DNA of 20,995 nucleotides, taken from CAYRFQ01 sp964423615 (GTDB lineage Bacteria; Planctomycetota; Planctomycetia; Gemmatales; Gemmataceae). Each line of letters starts with the position of its first letter. Position 1 is the first letter of the stretch. The stretch is taken from the NCBI GenBank assembly GCA_964423615.1, contig CAYRFQ010000118.1:1-20995 (forward strand). The letters run 5' to 3'. Position numbers and translations under genes: made by a program. Below the pieces are notes generated by a model. It saw nothing but the letters and a program-made list of their open reading frames with translations, searched no databases and was not told where the DNA came from. Below, one piece after another: positions 7,900-15,013 of the stretch.

Positions 7900-8036
7900 A
7901 CACGCTCCGGTTGGCCGAAGTTCATACACCGATAATTTGGTCACAAATGCGACCAGAATTTGACCCGATGCAACTAGGGAATCTGGCGTTTCAATTTCAA
8001 ATGAACCACACCTCGATGAAGCATTATCATTTTTAG
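7674..8036 (+). pseudogene. Remnant of small planctomycete protein, copy 2
   Basis: The first 75 codons are identical to copy 1 (2987 onward), including the RELARDFIVIAY and KRKTDGVVGN motifs. The frame then continues open through repeat R4 (FSTIWENTLRLAEVHTPI) and antisense into the end of the next minus-strand gene, giving 120 codons. The overlap with a well-supported gene on the other strand argues that the extension is not real. It is probably a fossil carried with the RHS end. Confidence 0.3.
7869..7971 (+). repeat. Dispersed repeat R4
   Basis: It starts with TTCTCCAAAATTCTCAACAA like R1-R3 and ends GAATTTGACCCGATGCAA, 3 bp before the stop codon (7974-7976) of the HEAT/TIGR03067 gene. 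The later half is more diverged than in the other copies. The plus frame is open throughout. Confidence 0.75.
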
Positions 8037-8756
8037 CGATCCATCCATGAGATTGTAGAAGCATCGTACACGAGAGGTTCCCTCGTTGTTGTCAGTGATT
8101 GAGAAGCTGAGTTCGTGGAAAACCGGGTTCACAACGAACGTCACGCATTCCTCTGATTCTCCTTCGAGCAACGTTAATTTGTTGCCGCTGAAAACAATTC
8201 GAAGTGTTTTCAGCTCCTCGCTGTCGACTCCTCTGTCGCTTCTGGTGATAGACACAGGGCCCCATACCCCTCGCAGTCGTGACCTTGCTTTGACAGTTCG
8301 TTCGGAGATCGCGGTGGTCGCCGCTTTGATCGACTCTGCGATCCTCGGATTGCTCTCCTTTTTCAGTGCTTGACATAAGGGGGCCAAACTCTTTTCATTA
8401 CCTATCTTGTGCAAGATTTTAATCGTGGATATTCTAATCTGGTTGTCACTGCTGCCAAGCCCTTCTTCAATCGTTGGAAGAATTTCTGATCCCAGTTCGA
8501 GCAGCATCGCTTCCGCCTTCTTAATGCCCGCTGGATCAACACTCTTGAAGTTGTTGTAGATCTGCAAAACAACAAGTTGGACAGCGATATCCCCAGCTAC
8601 CTTGTCCTCACGAGTCACTTCCCTCATGGGCTGCCGTTGTGGAGCCGCGGGCAACGGCGGCGGCAGCGGTGGGGAATCTGATTGCCCGACACTTTCAATC
8701 GGTACACACCCAAGCACGATGAGAATCAGGCAAACTCGAATCAATTGGCTCGTCAT
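7974..8756 (-). CDS. Probable lipoprotein with HEAT-like repeats and TIGR03067-like domain
   Basis: 260 residues from ATG 8756, with GGAGG about 10 nt upstream. The N-terminus (LIRVCLILIVLGC, Cys at 17) looks like a lipoprotein signal, with a slightly atypical lipobox VLGC. A Pro-rich linker (28-45) follows. Helical HEAT-like repeats span about 75-150 (AEAMLLELGSEILPTIEEGL, then RISTIKILHKIGNEKSLAPL). The C-terminal part, about 156-258, starts LRGVWGPVSITRSDRG and reads like TIGR03067. It sits downstream of the broken RHS3 gene on the same strand after 117 bp, and its stop touches repeat R4. It thus holds the candidate immunity position, although the cognate tip is disrupted. HEAT repeats usually mediate protein binding. 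The partner is unknown. Confidence 0.8.
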   Translation of the reverse strand: MTSQLIRVCLILIVLGCVPIESVGQSDSPPLPPPLPAAPQRQPMREVTREDKVAGDIAVQLVVLQIYNNFKSVDPAGIKKAEAMLLELGSEILPTIEEGLGSSDNQIRISTIKILHKIGNEKSLAPLCQALKKESNPRIAESIKAATTAISERTVKARSRLRGVWGPVSITRSDRGVDSEELKTLRIVFSGNKLTLLEGESEECVTFVVNPVFHELSFSITDNNEGTSRVRCFYNLMDGSLKMIMLHRGVVHLKLKRQIP

Positions 8757-8873
8757 GATCGCATCCCCTCCGAGAAAACAGCGTTTCCGACTCAGTATGG
8801 AGTCCCTTTTATCGAGTCCACTTCACATCGTAAAACGTCGAAAGGTTGACCAGTCTTGTTTTGTTTGGGAAGA

Positions 8874-9894
8874 TCAAACGTGCCTCGTTTGCAGATGGCC
8901 GGTGGCGGTGGCTGTCTTTGTTCCGTCAAGCCACTTAGATCCATGCTTCTCAGCGTTACCTCCCCCGAAGTTAATTCTGAAAAAATACCGATTTTTCGCC
9001 AGAGCAATGTAAATGGTGCCAGTTTCGGTTTTTGCCTTTCCGAAATCAAGTTCTGCCACATCTTGCGTTCCCGGAATCATGTTCTTGACACTCACTTTGA
9101 CCTTCTTACCTGTGACAACTTTGAACTTATATTCTCCATGAACTATACACTTATCCTTAGTGACGCGCTAAGCAACGCTTTTTTGGTCGGGTACGACGAC
9201 CCAGTCCAGATCAACACCGACCTTGAACTCACCCACTTTCTTCAGACCTAGTCCGGCTGCAATGTTTGTTACGACCTTAACACCAGCTATCGTGTCAATT
9301 CGACCCAATGGCATCTTTACTTGATTCTTAGGACCAGCAAAGTGTTGAGTGGCAGAAAGAGTAAATGACCACTTGGACAGCCTAGCCGAGTTTTTTTTGC
9401 CTCAGAAGGATTCGCAGTGTATCTAATCCGGATGGATCTATTGCGTTTGTGGGCTGATTGTTGACATACCGATACAAGTTCGAATATCCCGCCTCGAACC
9501 CAAGCGGATCTCGACTGATCCACCTGCCAATTGCCGGATCGTAATACCTTGCCCGGTTGTATTGCAACTCCGCCTCGGCATCCCACTCCCGTCCGGTCCA
9601 CTTATAGCGATCTCCAAACGAAGCATTACTCTCACTGGTGATGTTTCCAAACCCATCATAAACGATGGTGTTCTGCACCACCCCCGAATTGTCGATCATG
9701 TGCCGAACCGAACCCACGTGGTCGGTCAAGTACCACGCTACCGTATCGCTCGAATCGATCCTGGCCCTCGTGTGTCCGACGTCCTCGATGAGGAACTGGG
9801 TCCGTTGGTCGTCCCAGAACAATTTGAGAGAAAATCGCAGGTTTGCGTAGTTTTTTGGGATGACTCTGGTGCCAGTGCGGTCTCTTTCGTACAA
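8874..9894 (-). pseudogene. Broken RHS core plus tip (RHS3)
   Basis: The intact part (9894-9382) encodes 170 residues from a TTG. A short segment upstream of the core (RTQFLIEDVGHTRARIDSSD) is not kept in RHS1 and RHS2. The full core follows from VAWYLTDHVGSVRHMID to DPSGL, then DTLRILLRQKKLG and a stop. That early stop follows a run of eight A (minus strand, 9398-9391). Removing one A joins a frame reading NSARLSKWSFTLSATQHFAG onward for 73 codons to a TAG at 9168-9170. The same frame then continues beyond it to 8874 (HGEYKFKVVTGKKVKVSV, IYIALAKNRYFFRINFGGG). So the original tip of about 170 residues is disrupted by one frameshift and one nonsense codon. A sequencing error at the A run could explain the first but not the second. 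The frame is closed upstream at 9925-9927. Confidence 0.75.
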
Positions 9895-10145
9895 TGATGC
9901 ATTCTCCTTCTGTTTACCTGTAAATCATGGTGGTTCAGGCAGCATGGGGAAACAAACCTCTAACCCGAAAAACCTCTCTATTCGCCCGGCGGTGCGATTA
10001 TGTGGAGCGCACTGCGAGTTGACCTCCGTTTCGCTCCGGCGACATTGAGGGAGGTAAAAAAGTCGGAAGGAAAAAGGCACAAGGTGACACCGTACTTCAC
10101 CCCGGCCCCTTACTCCTTCCTCCTTTGAAAGGATCTGTCTCGCTT

Positions 10146-12263
10146 ATGGTGAATCGTAATCTTCTCAGGCAGTATGATCTTCCAGAAGAGGAGTGGGAAC
10201 AAGAGTTTGCAGAAGCCTTCAATACGGAAGTTGGAGACTTCGATCCGGATTGGCTCGACATCGATCAGGGCAACTTCGACCTCAATCAGATCGTCGAAGG
10301 CAAAGTCCTCCACGTCACAGGCGACAGCGTTTGGGTTGATATTGGCTACAAAAGCGAAGGCGTCATTCCGCTGCAGGAATGGTACGACGAGAACGAAGAC
10401 ACGATTAAGCCACCGGAAGCCGGCGACGTCGTCGATGTCATGCTCGACGCGGTGGAAGACGAAAACGGCACGATCGTGCTCAGCTACCGCAAAGCAAAGC
10501 GGCAGAAAGAATGGGAAGAGATCATCGCCAAGCACGCCGAGGGCGATGTTGTTCAGGGTACGGTCACCCGCAAAATCAAGGGTGGTTTGCTGGTCAACAT
10601 TGGCGTGAACGTGTTTCTGCCAGCGAGCCAAGTCGACATCCGTCGTCCGCCCGACATCGGCAATTACATCAACGAAACAATCGAGTGCATGATCCTCAAA
10701 ATCGACGAGTCACGTCGAAATATCGTCGTGAGCCGTCGTAAACTCATCGAGATGCGTCGCGATGAGATGAAGCAAAAGCTGTTGGCGGAGATCGAACCGA
10801 GCCAAGTCCGCAAAGGGATCGTCAAGAACATCGCGGAGTTCGGTGCGTTCGTGGACCTCGGCGGGATCGACGGCCTTCTCCACATCACCGACATGGCTTG
10901 GTATCGCGTGCACAATCCCCACGACGTTGTCCACATCGACCAAGAGTTAGAGGTCTACATTCTTTCGGTCGACAAAGATCGGGAGAAAATCGCTCTCTCG
11001 CTCAAGCACAAGACGGCCAGCCCGTGGGAAAACGTCGAAGAGAAGTATCCTCAGAGCAGCCGCCACAAGGGCGAAGTCGTCAACGTCATGCCCTACGGTG
11101 CGTTTGTCAAACTCGAGGCAGGGATCGAGGGTTTGGTTCACATCAGCGAAATGAGCTGGACCAAACGTATCAACCACCCGAGCGAGTTGGTATCGATCGG
11201 AGACGTCATCGATGTCGTCGTTCTGAACGTCAACAAAGACAAGCAAGAAATCTCTCTGGGCATGAAGCAGGTTCACCCGAACCCATGGGACCAAGTTTCG
11301 GAGAAGTACCCGCAAGGAACCCAGATCAAGGGTGTCGTGCGAAATCTGACAAACTACGGTGCCTTTATCGAGATCGAAGAGGGCATCGATGGCTTGTTGC
11401 ATGTCAGCGACATGAGTTGGGTTCGCAAGATTAGCCACCCAAGCGAAATGCTCTCGAAGGGCCAAGAGGTCGAGTGTGTGATCTTGAACGTCGACCAAGA
11501 GCGAAAACGCGTCGCCTTGGGACTCAAGCAAATGCATTCCGATCCGTGGGAAGGCGACATTCCGGGCCGATATCATCCTGGGGACGTCGTGGTGGGTAAA
11601 GTCACCAAACTGACCAACTTTGGAGTTTTTGTCGAACTGGAACCCGGTTTGGAAGGGTTGTTGCATATCTCCGAACTGGCTGACCACAAGGTCGAGAACC
11701 CCGAGGAGATCGTCAAAGTGGGCGAAGACCTCGAGGTTCGAGTGTTGCGAGTGGATCCGGAAGACCGCAAGATAGGACTTTCCCGTCGTCGACTCGAAGA
11801 TGAAGAGGAGGGCGAAGGCGAGGAAGTGGCAGCCGCCGCAGTTGAATCCGGGGAAGCGGCACCAGCTGCGGCCGCAGGTGCTGCTGCAGCGAGTACTCCC
11901 CGTCAGCTTCGAGGTGGAACCGGGTCAGGTTCGGGAGATTTAATTTCCATGCCCGCATCTGGGGGCAAGAAAGAAGTCGCAGCTCCGGAGGAGGACGAAC
12001 CGGCTCCTGCAGAGACCGAATCGGTTACCACGGAAACCGAACCGGCTCCCGCAGAGACCGAATCGGTTGCCGCGGAGACCGAACCGGCTCCTGCAGAGAC
12101 CGAATCGGTTGCCACGGAAACCGAAGCGGCTCCTGCAGAGACCGAAGCGGCTCCTGCAGAGACCGAAGCGGCTCCCGCAGAGACCGAAGCGGCTCCTGCC
12201 GAGACCGAACCGGTTGCCGCGGAGACCGAGCCTACTTCCGACGAAGAGAAAACCGCATCGTAG
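10146..12263 (+). CDS. rpsA: 30S ribosomal protein S1
   Basis: A 705-residue protein that binds mRNA and helps load it onto the 30S subunit. I chose ATG 10146 (MVNRNLLRQYDLPEEEW); a TTG at 10125 extends the frame by seven codons, but AAAGGA (10128-10133) upstream of the ATG fits a ribosome site, with a longish 12-nt spacing. Six S1 (OB-fold) domains lie at about 48-118, 140-205, 230-298, 315-384, 400-470 and 487-557. The last four have the strong GxFVxL...GLLHISEM pattern, and the first two are more diverged, as in other S1 proteins. From about 560 the protein changes to an acidic, low-complexity tail with a 7-residue repeat. The gene stands alone, with about 250 bp of leader before it. Codon use and GC content are clearly different from the RHS island to its left. 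Confidence 0.96.
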   Translation: MVNRNLLRQYDLPEEEWEQEFAEAFNTEVGDFDPDWLDIDQGNFDLNQIVEGKVLHVTGDSVWVDIGYKSEGVIPLQEWYDENEDTIKPPEAGDVVDVMLDAVEDENGTIVLSYRKAKRQKEWEEIIAKHAEGDVVQGTVTRKIKGGLLVNIGVNVFLPASQVDIRRPPDIGNYINETIECMILKIDESRRNIVVSRRKLIEMRRDEMKQKLLAEIEPSQVRKGIVKNIAEFGAFVDLGGIDGLLHITDMAWYRVHNPHDVVHIDQELEVYILSVDKDREKIALSLKHKTASPWENVEEKYPQSSRHKGEVVNVMPYGAFVKLEAGIEGLVHISEMSWTKRINHPSELVSIGDVIDVVVLNVNKDKQEISLGMKQVHPNPWDQVSEKYPQGTQIKGVVRNLTNYGAFIEIEEGIDGLLHVSDMSWVRKISHPSEMLSKGQEVECVILNVDQERKRVALGLKQMHSDPWEGDIPGRYHPGDVVVGKVTKLTNFGVFVELEPGLEGLLHISELADHKVENPEEIVKVGEDLEVRVLRVDPEDRKIGLSRRRLEDEEEGEGEEVAAAAVESGEAAPAAAAGAAAASTPRQLRGGTGSGSGDLISMPASGGKKEVAAPEEDEPAPAETESVTTETEPAPAETESVAAETEPAPAETESVATETEAAPAETEAAPAETEAAPAETEAAPAETEPVAAETEPTSDEEKTAS
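12009..12239 (+). repeat. 21-bp tandem repeat in the 3' end of rpsA
   Basis: Eleven in-frame 21-bp units encode 7-residue repeats such as AETESVT, TETEPAP and AETEAAP. Alternate units pair into a 42-bp period at the left end, and at least three near-identical AETEAAP units sit in the middle. Silent differences between units show that some divergence has occurred. The number of units is likely to vary between strains through slippage. Confidence 0.85.
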
Positions 12264-13078
12264 GATCACTTGCCCTGCATAACAAGCGGTAGGAAAGGTG
12301 AAAGGGTAAAGGTCAAAGGCCAGATTTTGACTCTCGGTTTTTTTAGACCATTATCCTTTCGCCTTCATTTTTTTCGCTTTTGCCTTCCAATTTTCCCCTT
12401 CTCCGATTTATCCCACAATCCGACATTTCCATGCTATAATCGAGTGGATAATTGTATCCTAAGTGCACGATTTCCCTCTGGCACCTCACTCCACGTTCTC
12501 TTGATGGCAACAGCTGCGACCAATAACGATGTGTATGGTTGTAACGACTAGGCCTATTGCCGCGAAATGGCGTGATGTGTGGAACTTACAACGCGCGGGA
12601 GGTTTGGATTGCCTTTCGGGTGCTCCAACAGTACAGGTGAACTCGCAAGCCTGCCGATAGTTAGTCTGTCAGCAGAGAAATGTTGACGCTGCTATTCCCA
12701 CACAAGTTTTTCGTCCATCGTATCAAAAGGAAACTATGGGGCTTAAACTTGTAGATGATTTAGAAGTCTGGAGTATTTGAGGTTCCAAGCGGAAGAACTC
12801 CACTGGGAACTCAGGCCCCAATAATTCCTTCTAAATGAGTGCCTGACTGCACTCGAAACTCGAGTGGACAACGAACCCGAGGTTTGTGTCGTCCGACCAA
12901 GCAACATGACGACCTCACAAACCGAGAGCCGTTGGGGAGTAGAGCCTACTCCGGGTCGTTGGGAATTCGCCCTTATGTAGATTGTGTTGCGTTAGCAAGT
13001 GTACCTGGCTTGTCGTCGCAAGTTCTTGTAGGCTAACGCATTGAGTAGAAGAATCTTCCTCGCGTTGGAATCGACCCC
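12264..13078. other. Gene-free, hairpin-rich leader region upstream of the sigma factor
   Basis: No convincing protein gene is present in these 815 bp. An extended -10 box TGCTATAAT (12432-12440) could drive transcription rightward; no good -35 is visible. A 14-codon frame (ATG 12736, stop 12778) has AAAGGA about 5 nt upstream and ends just before a pairing of GAGGTTCC with GGGAACTC. Then come several strong inverted repeats. CACTCGA/TCGAGTG is at 12850-12866. A longer GGAC...GTCC stem-loop is at 12865-12898. GGAGTAG/CTACTCC is at 12936-12952. TGCGTTAGC/GCTAACGCA is at 12988-12996 and 13032-13040. I checked for tRNA, tmRNA and SRP RNA signatures and found none. Confidence 0.45.
12312..12344 (+). 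terminator. Possible weak terminator after rpsA
   Basis: A GTCAAA/TTTGAC stem (12312-12317 with 12326-12331) and 8-nt loop is followed 6 nt later by seven T (12338-12344). The stem is short and the gap to the T run is longer than usual, so this is only a candidate. Confidence 0.3.
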
Positions 13079-13915
13079 ATGACACGACCACGCCGACAAA
13101 GAGGGCCCTCGGTCCAATCACCACTTGAGACCTACCTCCGCGAGATCAATGAAACGCCTTTGCTCTCGGCCAACCAAGAAAAAGAACTCGCGTACCGTAT
13201 CGAAGATGGCGACAGCGAGGCACGAGACCAAATGGTCAGGGCTAACCTGCGTCTCGTCGTGAACATTGCCCGAGGATACACCGGGAAAGGCTTGGGCCTG
13301 CAAGACTTAATCGAAGAGGGCAACCTCGGCTTGTTGCGGGCGGTTGAAGGTTTTGATCCGTCCATGAACACTCGCTTCAGTACCTATGCAAGCTACTGGA
13401 TCAAGCAATCAATCAAGAGAGCGCTCGTCAACACGGCCAAAACCATCCGTATTCCGGCCTACATGGTAGAATTATTGGCCAAATGGCGCCGGGCCGCGTC
13501 CAAACTTCAAGACGAACTTGGACGACCACCGACCCACGAAGAGATCGCCAGCAGCCTCAATTTGCCCAAGAAAAAGCTCGCGATCATCAAGAAAGCCATA
13601 CGGGTCTACAATGCGGCGCCTCAAAGTGACCAGACAGAGTCCGGATGGTCCCTGGACGAAATGGTCATGGACGGTCATGCCAAGTCCCCCGAGGCCGAAT
13701 TGCTCGAATCCGACGACTTGCACCATGTGCTCGACTTGCTCGACAAAATGGACAAGCGTGAGGCAACGGTCCTTAGGATGCGATTTGGGCTTGACGATGA
13801 AGAGCCGAAAACGCTCAAGGAAATTGGAGAATGTCTTGGTCTGACACGCGAACGCGTGCGTCAAATCGAGAGCGAGGCCCTCGGCAAGTTGAGCGAAAGT
13901 CTTGGGGTCGAGTGA
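13079..13915 (+). CDS. RpoD-like (sigma-70) RNA polymerase sigma factor
   Basis: 278 residues. It directs RNA polymerase to promoters. Region 1.2 lies at about 14-45 (SPLETYLREINETPLLSANQ) and region 2 at about 48-118, with the core-binding DLIEEGNLGLLRAVEGFDP and the -10 recognition/melting part RFSTYASYWIKQSIKRAL. Region 3 is at about 127-200. Region 4 is at about 215-275, with the -35-binding helix-turn-helix TLKEIGECLGLTRERVRQIE. There is no long acidic region 1.1, and the protein is much shorter than a typical principal sigma factor. It could therefore be a group 2 (RpoS/HrdB-like) factor or one of the several RpoD paralogues of planctomycetes. The ribosome site before ATG 13079 is weak. 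A hairpin-rich stretch precedes it, and a clear terminator follows. Confidence 0.92.
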   Translation: MTRPRRQRGPSVQSPLETYLREINETPLLSANQEKELAYRIEDGDSEARDQMVRANLRLVVNIARGYTGKGLGLQDLIEEGNLGLLRAVEGFDPSMNTRFSTYASYWIKQSIKRALVNTAKTIRIPAYMVELLAKWRRAASKLQDELGRPPTHEEIASSLNLPKKKLAIIKKAIRVYNAAPQSDQTESGWSLDEMVMDGHAKSPEAELLESDDLHHVLDLLDKMDKREATVLRMRFGLDDEEPKTLKEIGECLGLTRERVRQIESEALGKLSESLGVE

Positions 13916-13942
13916 GGATTCGAGATACCACCGAATGTTACT

Positions 13943-13971
13943 AAATGGAGTCGCCTGGCGACTCCATTTTC
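13943..13971 (+). terminator. Strong intrinsic terminator after the sigma factor gene
   Basis: A perfect 12-bp stem, AAATGGAGTCGC with GCGACTCCATTT, has a 3-nt loop (CTG) and starts 28 bp after the stop codon. The T-rich end TTTTCTTT follows. The A-rich left arm means it could also work for minus-strand transcription from the convergent cytochrome gene. Confidence 0.85.
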
Positions 13972-14074
13972 TTTGCGCCGTGGTGAGCCGAATGCCTCTG
14001 TCTTGAGACTCAGACCCAGACGTCTGGCTGTTGCCGAGAAGGCGCAAGGTGTTCGTCCTGCCGATCTCCGAACG

Positions 14075-14539
14075 TCACTTTCCTTGTTTCTTGTCTAGGT
14101 CGACGACGAACGTTCGCAAGACCTCGATTTCTTTTTTCGTCCAAGGTTTGCGGTTTCCAGGTGGCATTTTGGTCCGTGGATTTTTCGTGCGGACCAGGTG
14201 CAAAACGCTACCCGCATCATCGAGCAGGAAAAAGCCCTCCTTGAGCATCTTGCGAAAGTCGAGATCGGCTTTGCCGCTCAAGCGAAGGGTTGATCGATGG
14301 TGTGGTGTATGGCAACCCACGCATCCATCTTTCCCTTCGCGTACCATCAACGGCCAGATTTCTTTCTGGAACCGCTTGGAAAAGGTTTTCCGGTCGGCTT
14401 CGCTCAGTCGATCAAATTCCGACCCCGCCTCTTCCGACCCCGCCTCGGCCTGCGACCGTACGGCCAAGCCCAAACCAAGGAGCCCAACAGAGACTACCAG
14501 ACTTGCAAAAAAACGTTTGCGTGAAGTGAAGCTAATCAC
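14075..14539 (-). CDS. Exported planctomycete-type monohaem cytochrome c protein
   Basis: 154 residues from GTG 14539, with AAGGA 5 nt upstream. Residues 1-32 form a signal peptide (FASLVVSVGLLGLGLAVRSQA). A haem c attachment motif CVGCH lies at 73-77, and a likely axial Met at 125 in TKMPPGNRKPW, followed by a final helix TKKEIEVLRTFVVDL. This matches small planctomycete cytochrome c domains, in which WPLMVREGKDGCVGCH and MPPG..PW.K.EIE.L..WV are typical. It probably transfers electrons in the periplasm. Larger members are fused to PSD1/PSD2 domains, while this one stands alone. It is convergent with the sigma factor gene. The run EAGSEEAGSEFD just after the signal is a small internal repeat. 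Confidence 0.85.
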   Translation of the reverse strand: MISFTSRKRFFASLVVSVGLLGLGLAVRSQAEAGSEEAGSEFDRLSEADRKTFSKRFQKEIWPLMVREGKDGCVGCHTPHHRSTLRLSGKADLDFRKMLKEGFFLLDDAGSVLHLVRTKNPRTKMPPGNRKPWTKKEIEVLRTFVVDLDKKQGK

Positions 14540-15013
14540 AGGTGTCCTTCTTGTTGCGTTGAAGCCATGTAACGGGGGCGAATCGAATGATGACCGTCCG
14601 GTTTCTTTCCGTCAACAAACAAAATGACAGTGTTTTGTTGGCGTTGGCCGGTTCCCAGCGTTGCAGCAAGGTCATCAATAATTCGGAATGAATGTAACCA
14701 GAGAACGGACGGCAAGGCCAGTCAAAAGTTTCTCCGAAATGATGTTTCTTAGAGTTGAGCGGCGAAAGCGTGATCGATCAACTCGGCCCTCTCAGTTCTT
14801 CCCCATCGGATATTCAGCATCCTCCCCGAACCCACGAGTCAGCGATGCTGTCACTTCTCCCATCACCAGAGTCGACTGGTGTCCGGTTCGCATAACCTTA
14901 TAGGGCGTGCGAGCTTTCCAAGACCCGAACGCCCAGTTAGGCTCTCCGGAGTCAGCCAAGCCCATCGAGATCATTGAGCACCCAGGCTCCGACTACAAAG
15001 CAAAGGCGAACCG
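14540..15013. other. Gene-free stretch of about 470 bp
   Basis: Short frames exist on both strands, such as a 60-codon minus frame at 14974-14792, but none has a domain or a good ribosome site. It presumably holds the divergent promoters of the cytochrome gene and of the gene starting at 15014. I could not identify clear promoter boxes. Confidence 0.4.

Noticed and set aside
1188..7971. Chromosomal integron with attC sites
   Set aside because: The same-orientation genes separated by repeats look similar, but I found no RYYYAAC/GTTRRRY core pairs in R, no integrase gene, and the cassettes carry RHS cores.
8792..9061. 89-codon minus-strand frame after RHS3
   Set aside because: It overlaps the reconstructed RHS3 tip in another frame and has no start signal or domain.
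9168..9170. Recoding (amber readthrough) of the TAG in the RHS3 tip
   Set aside because: Nothing specific supports readthrough, and the same gene also carries a frameshift; decay is the simpler reading.
10947..11687. 246-codon minus-strand frame inside rpsA
   Set aside because: Antisense shadow of the S1 repeats; its apparent internal repetition mirrors the S1 domains.
12264..13078. tmRNA, SRP RNA, RNase P RNA or tRNA in the gene-free stretch
   Set aside because: I looked for T-loop, tag-peptide and conserved core signatures and saw none; the stems present do not match those RNAs.
13472..14047. 191-codon minus-strand frame across the sigma factor gene
   Set aside because: Antisense shadow of a clear sigma-70 gene; it also runs through the terminator.
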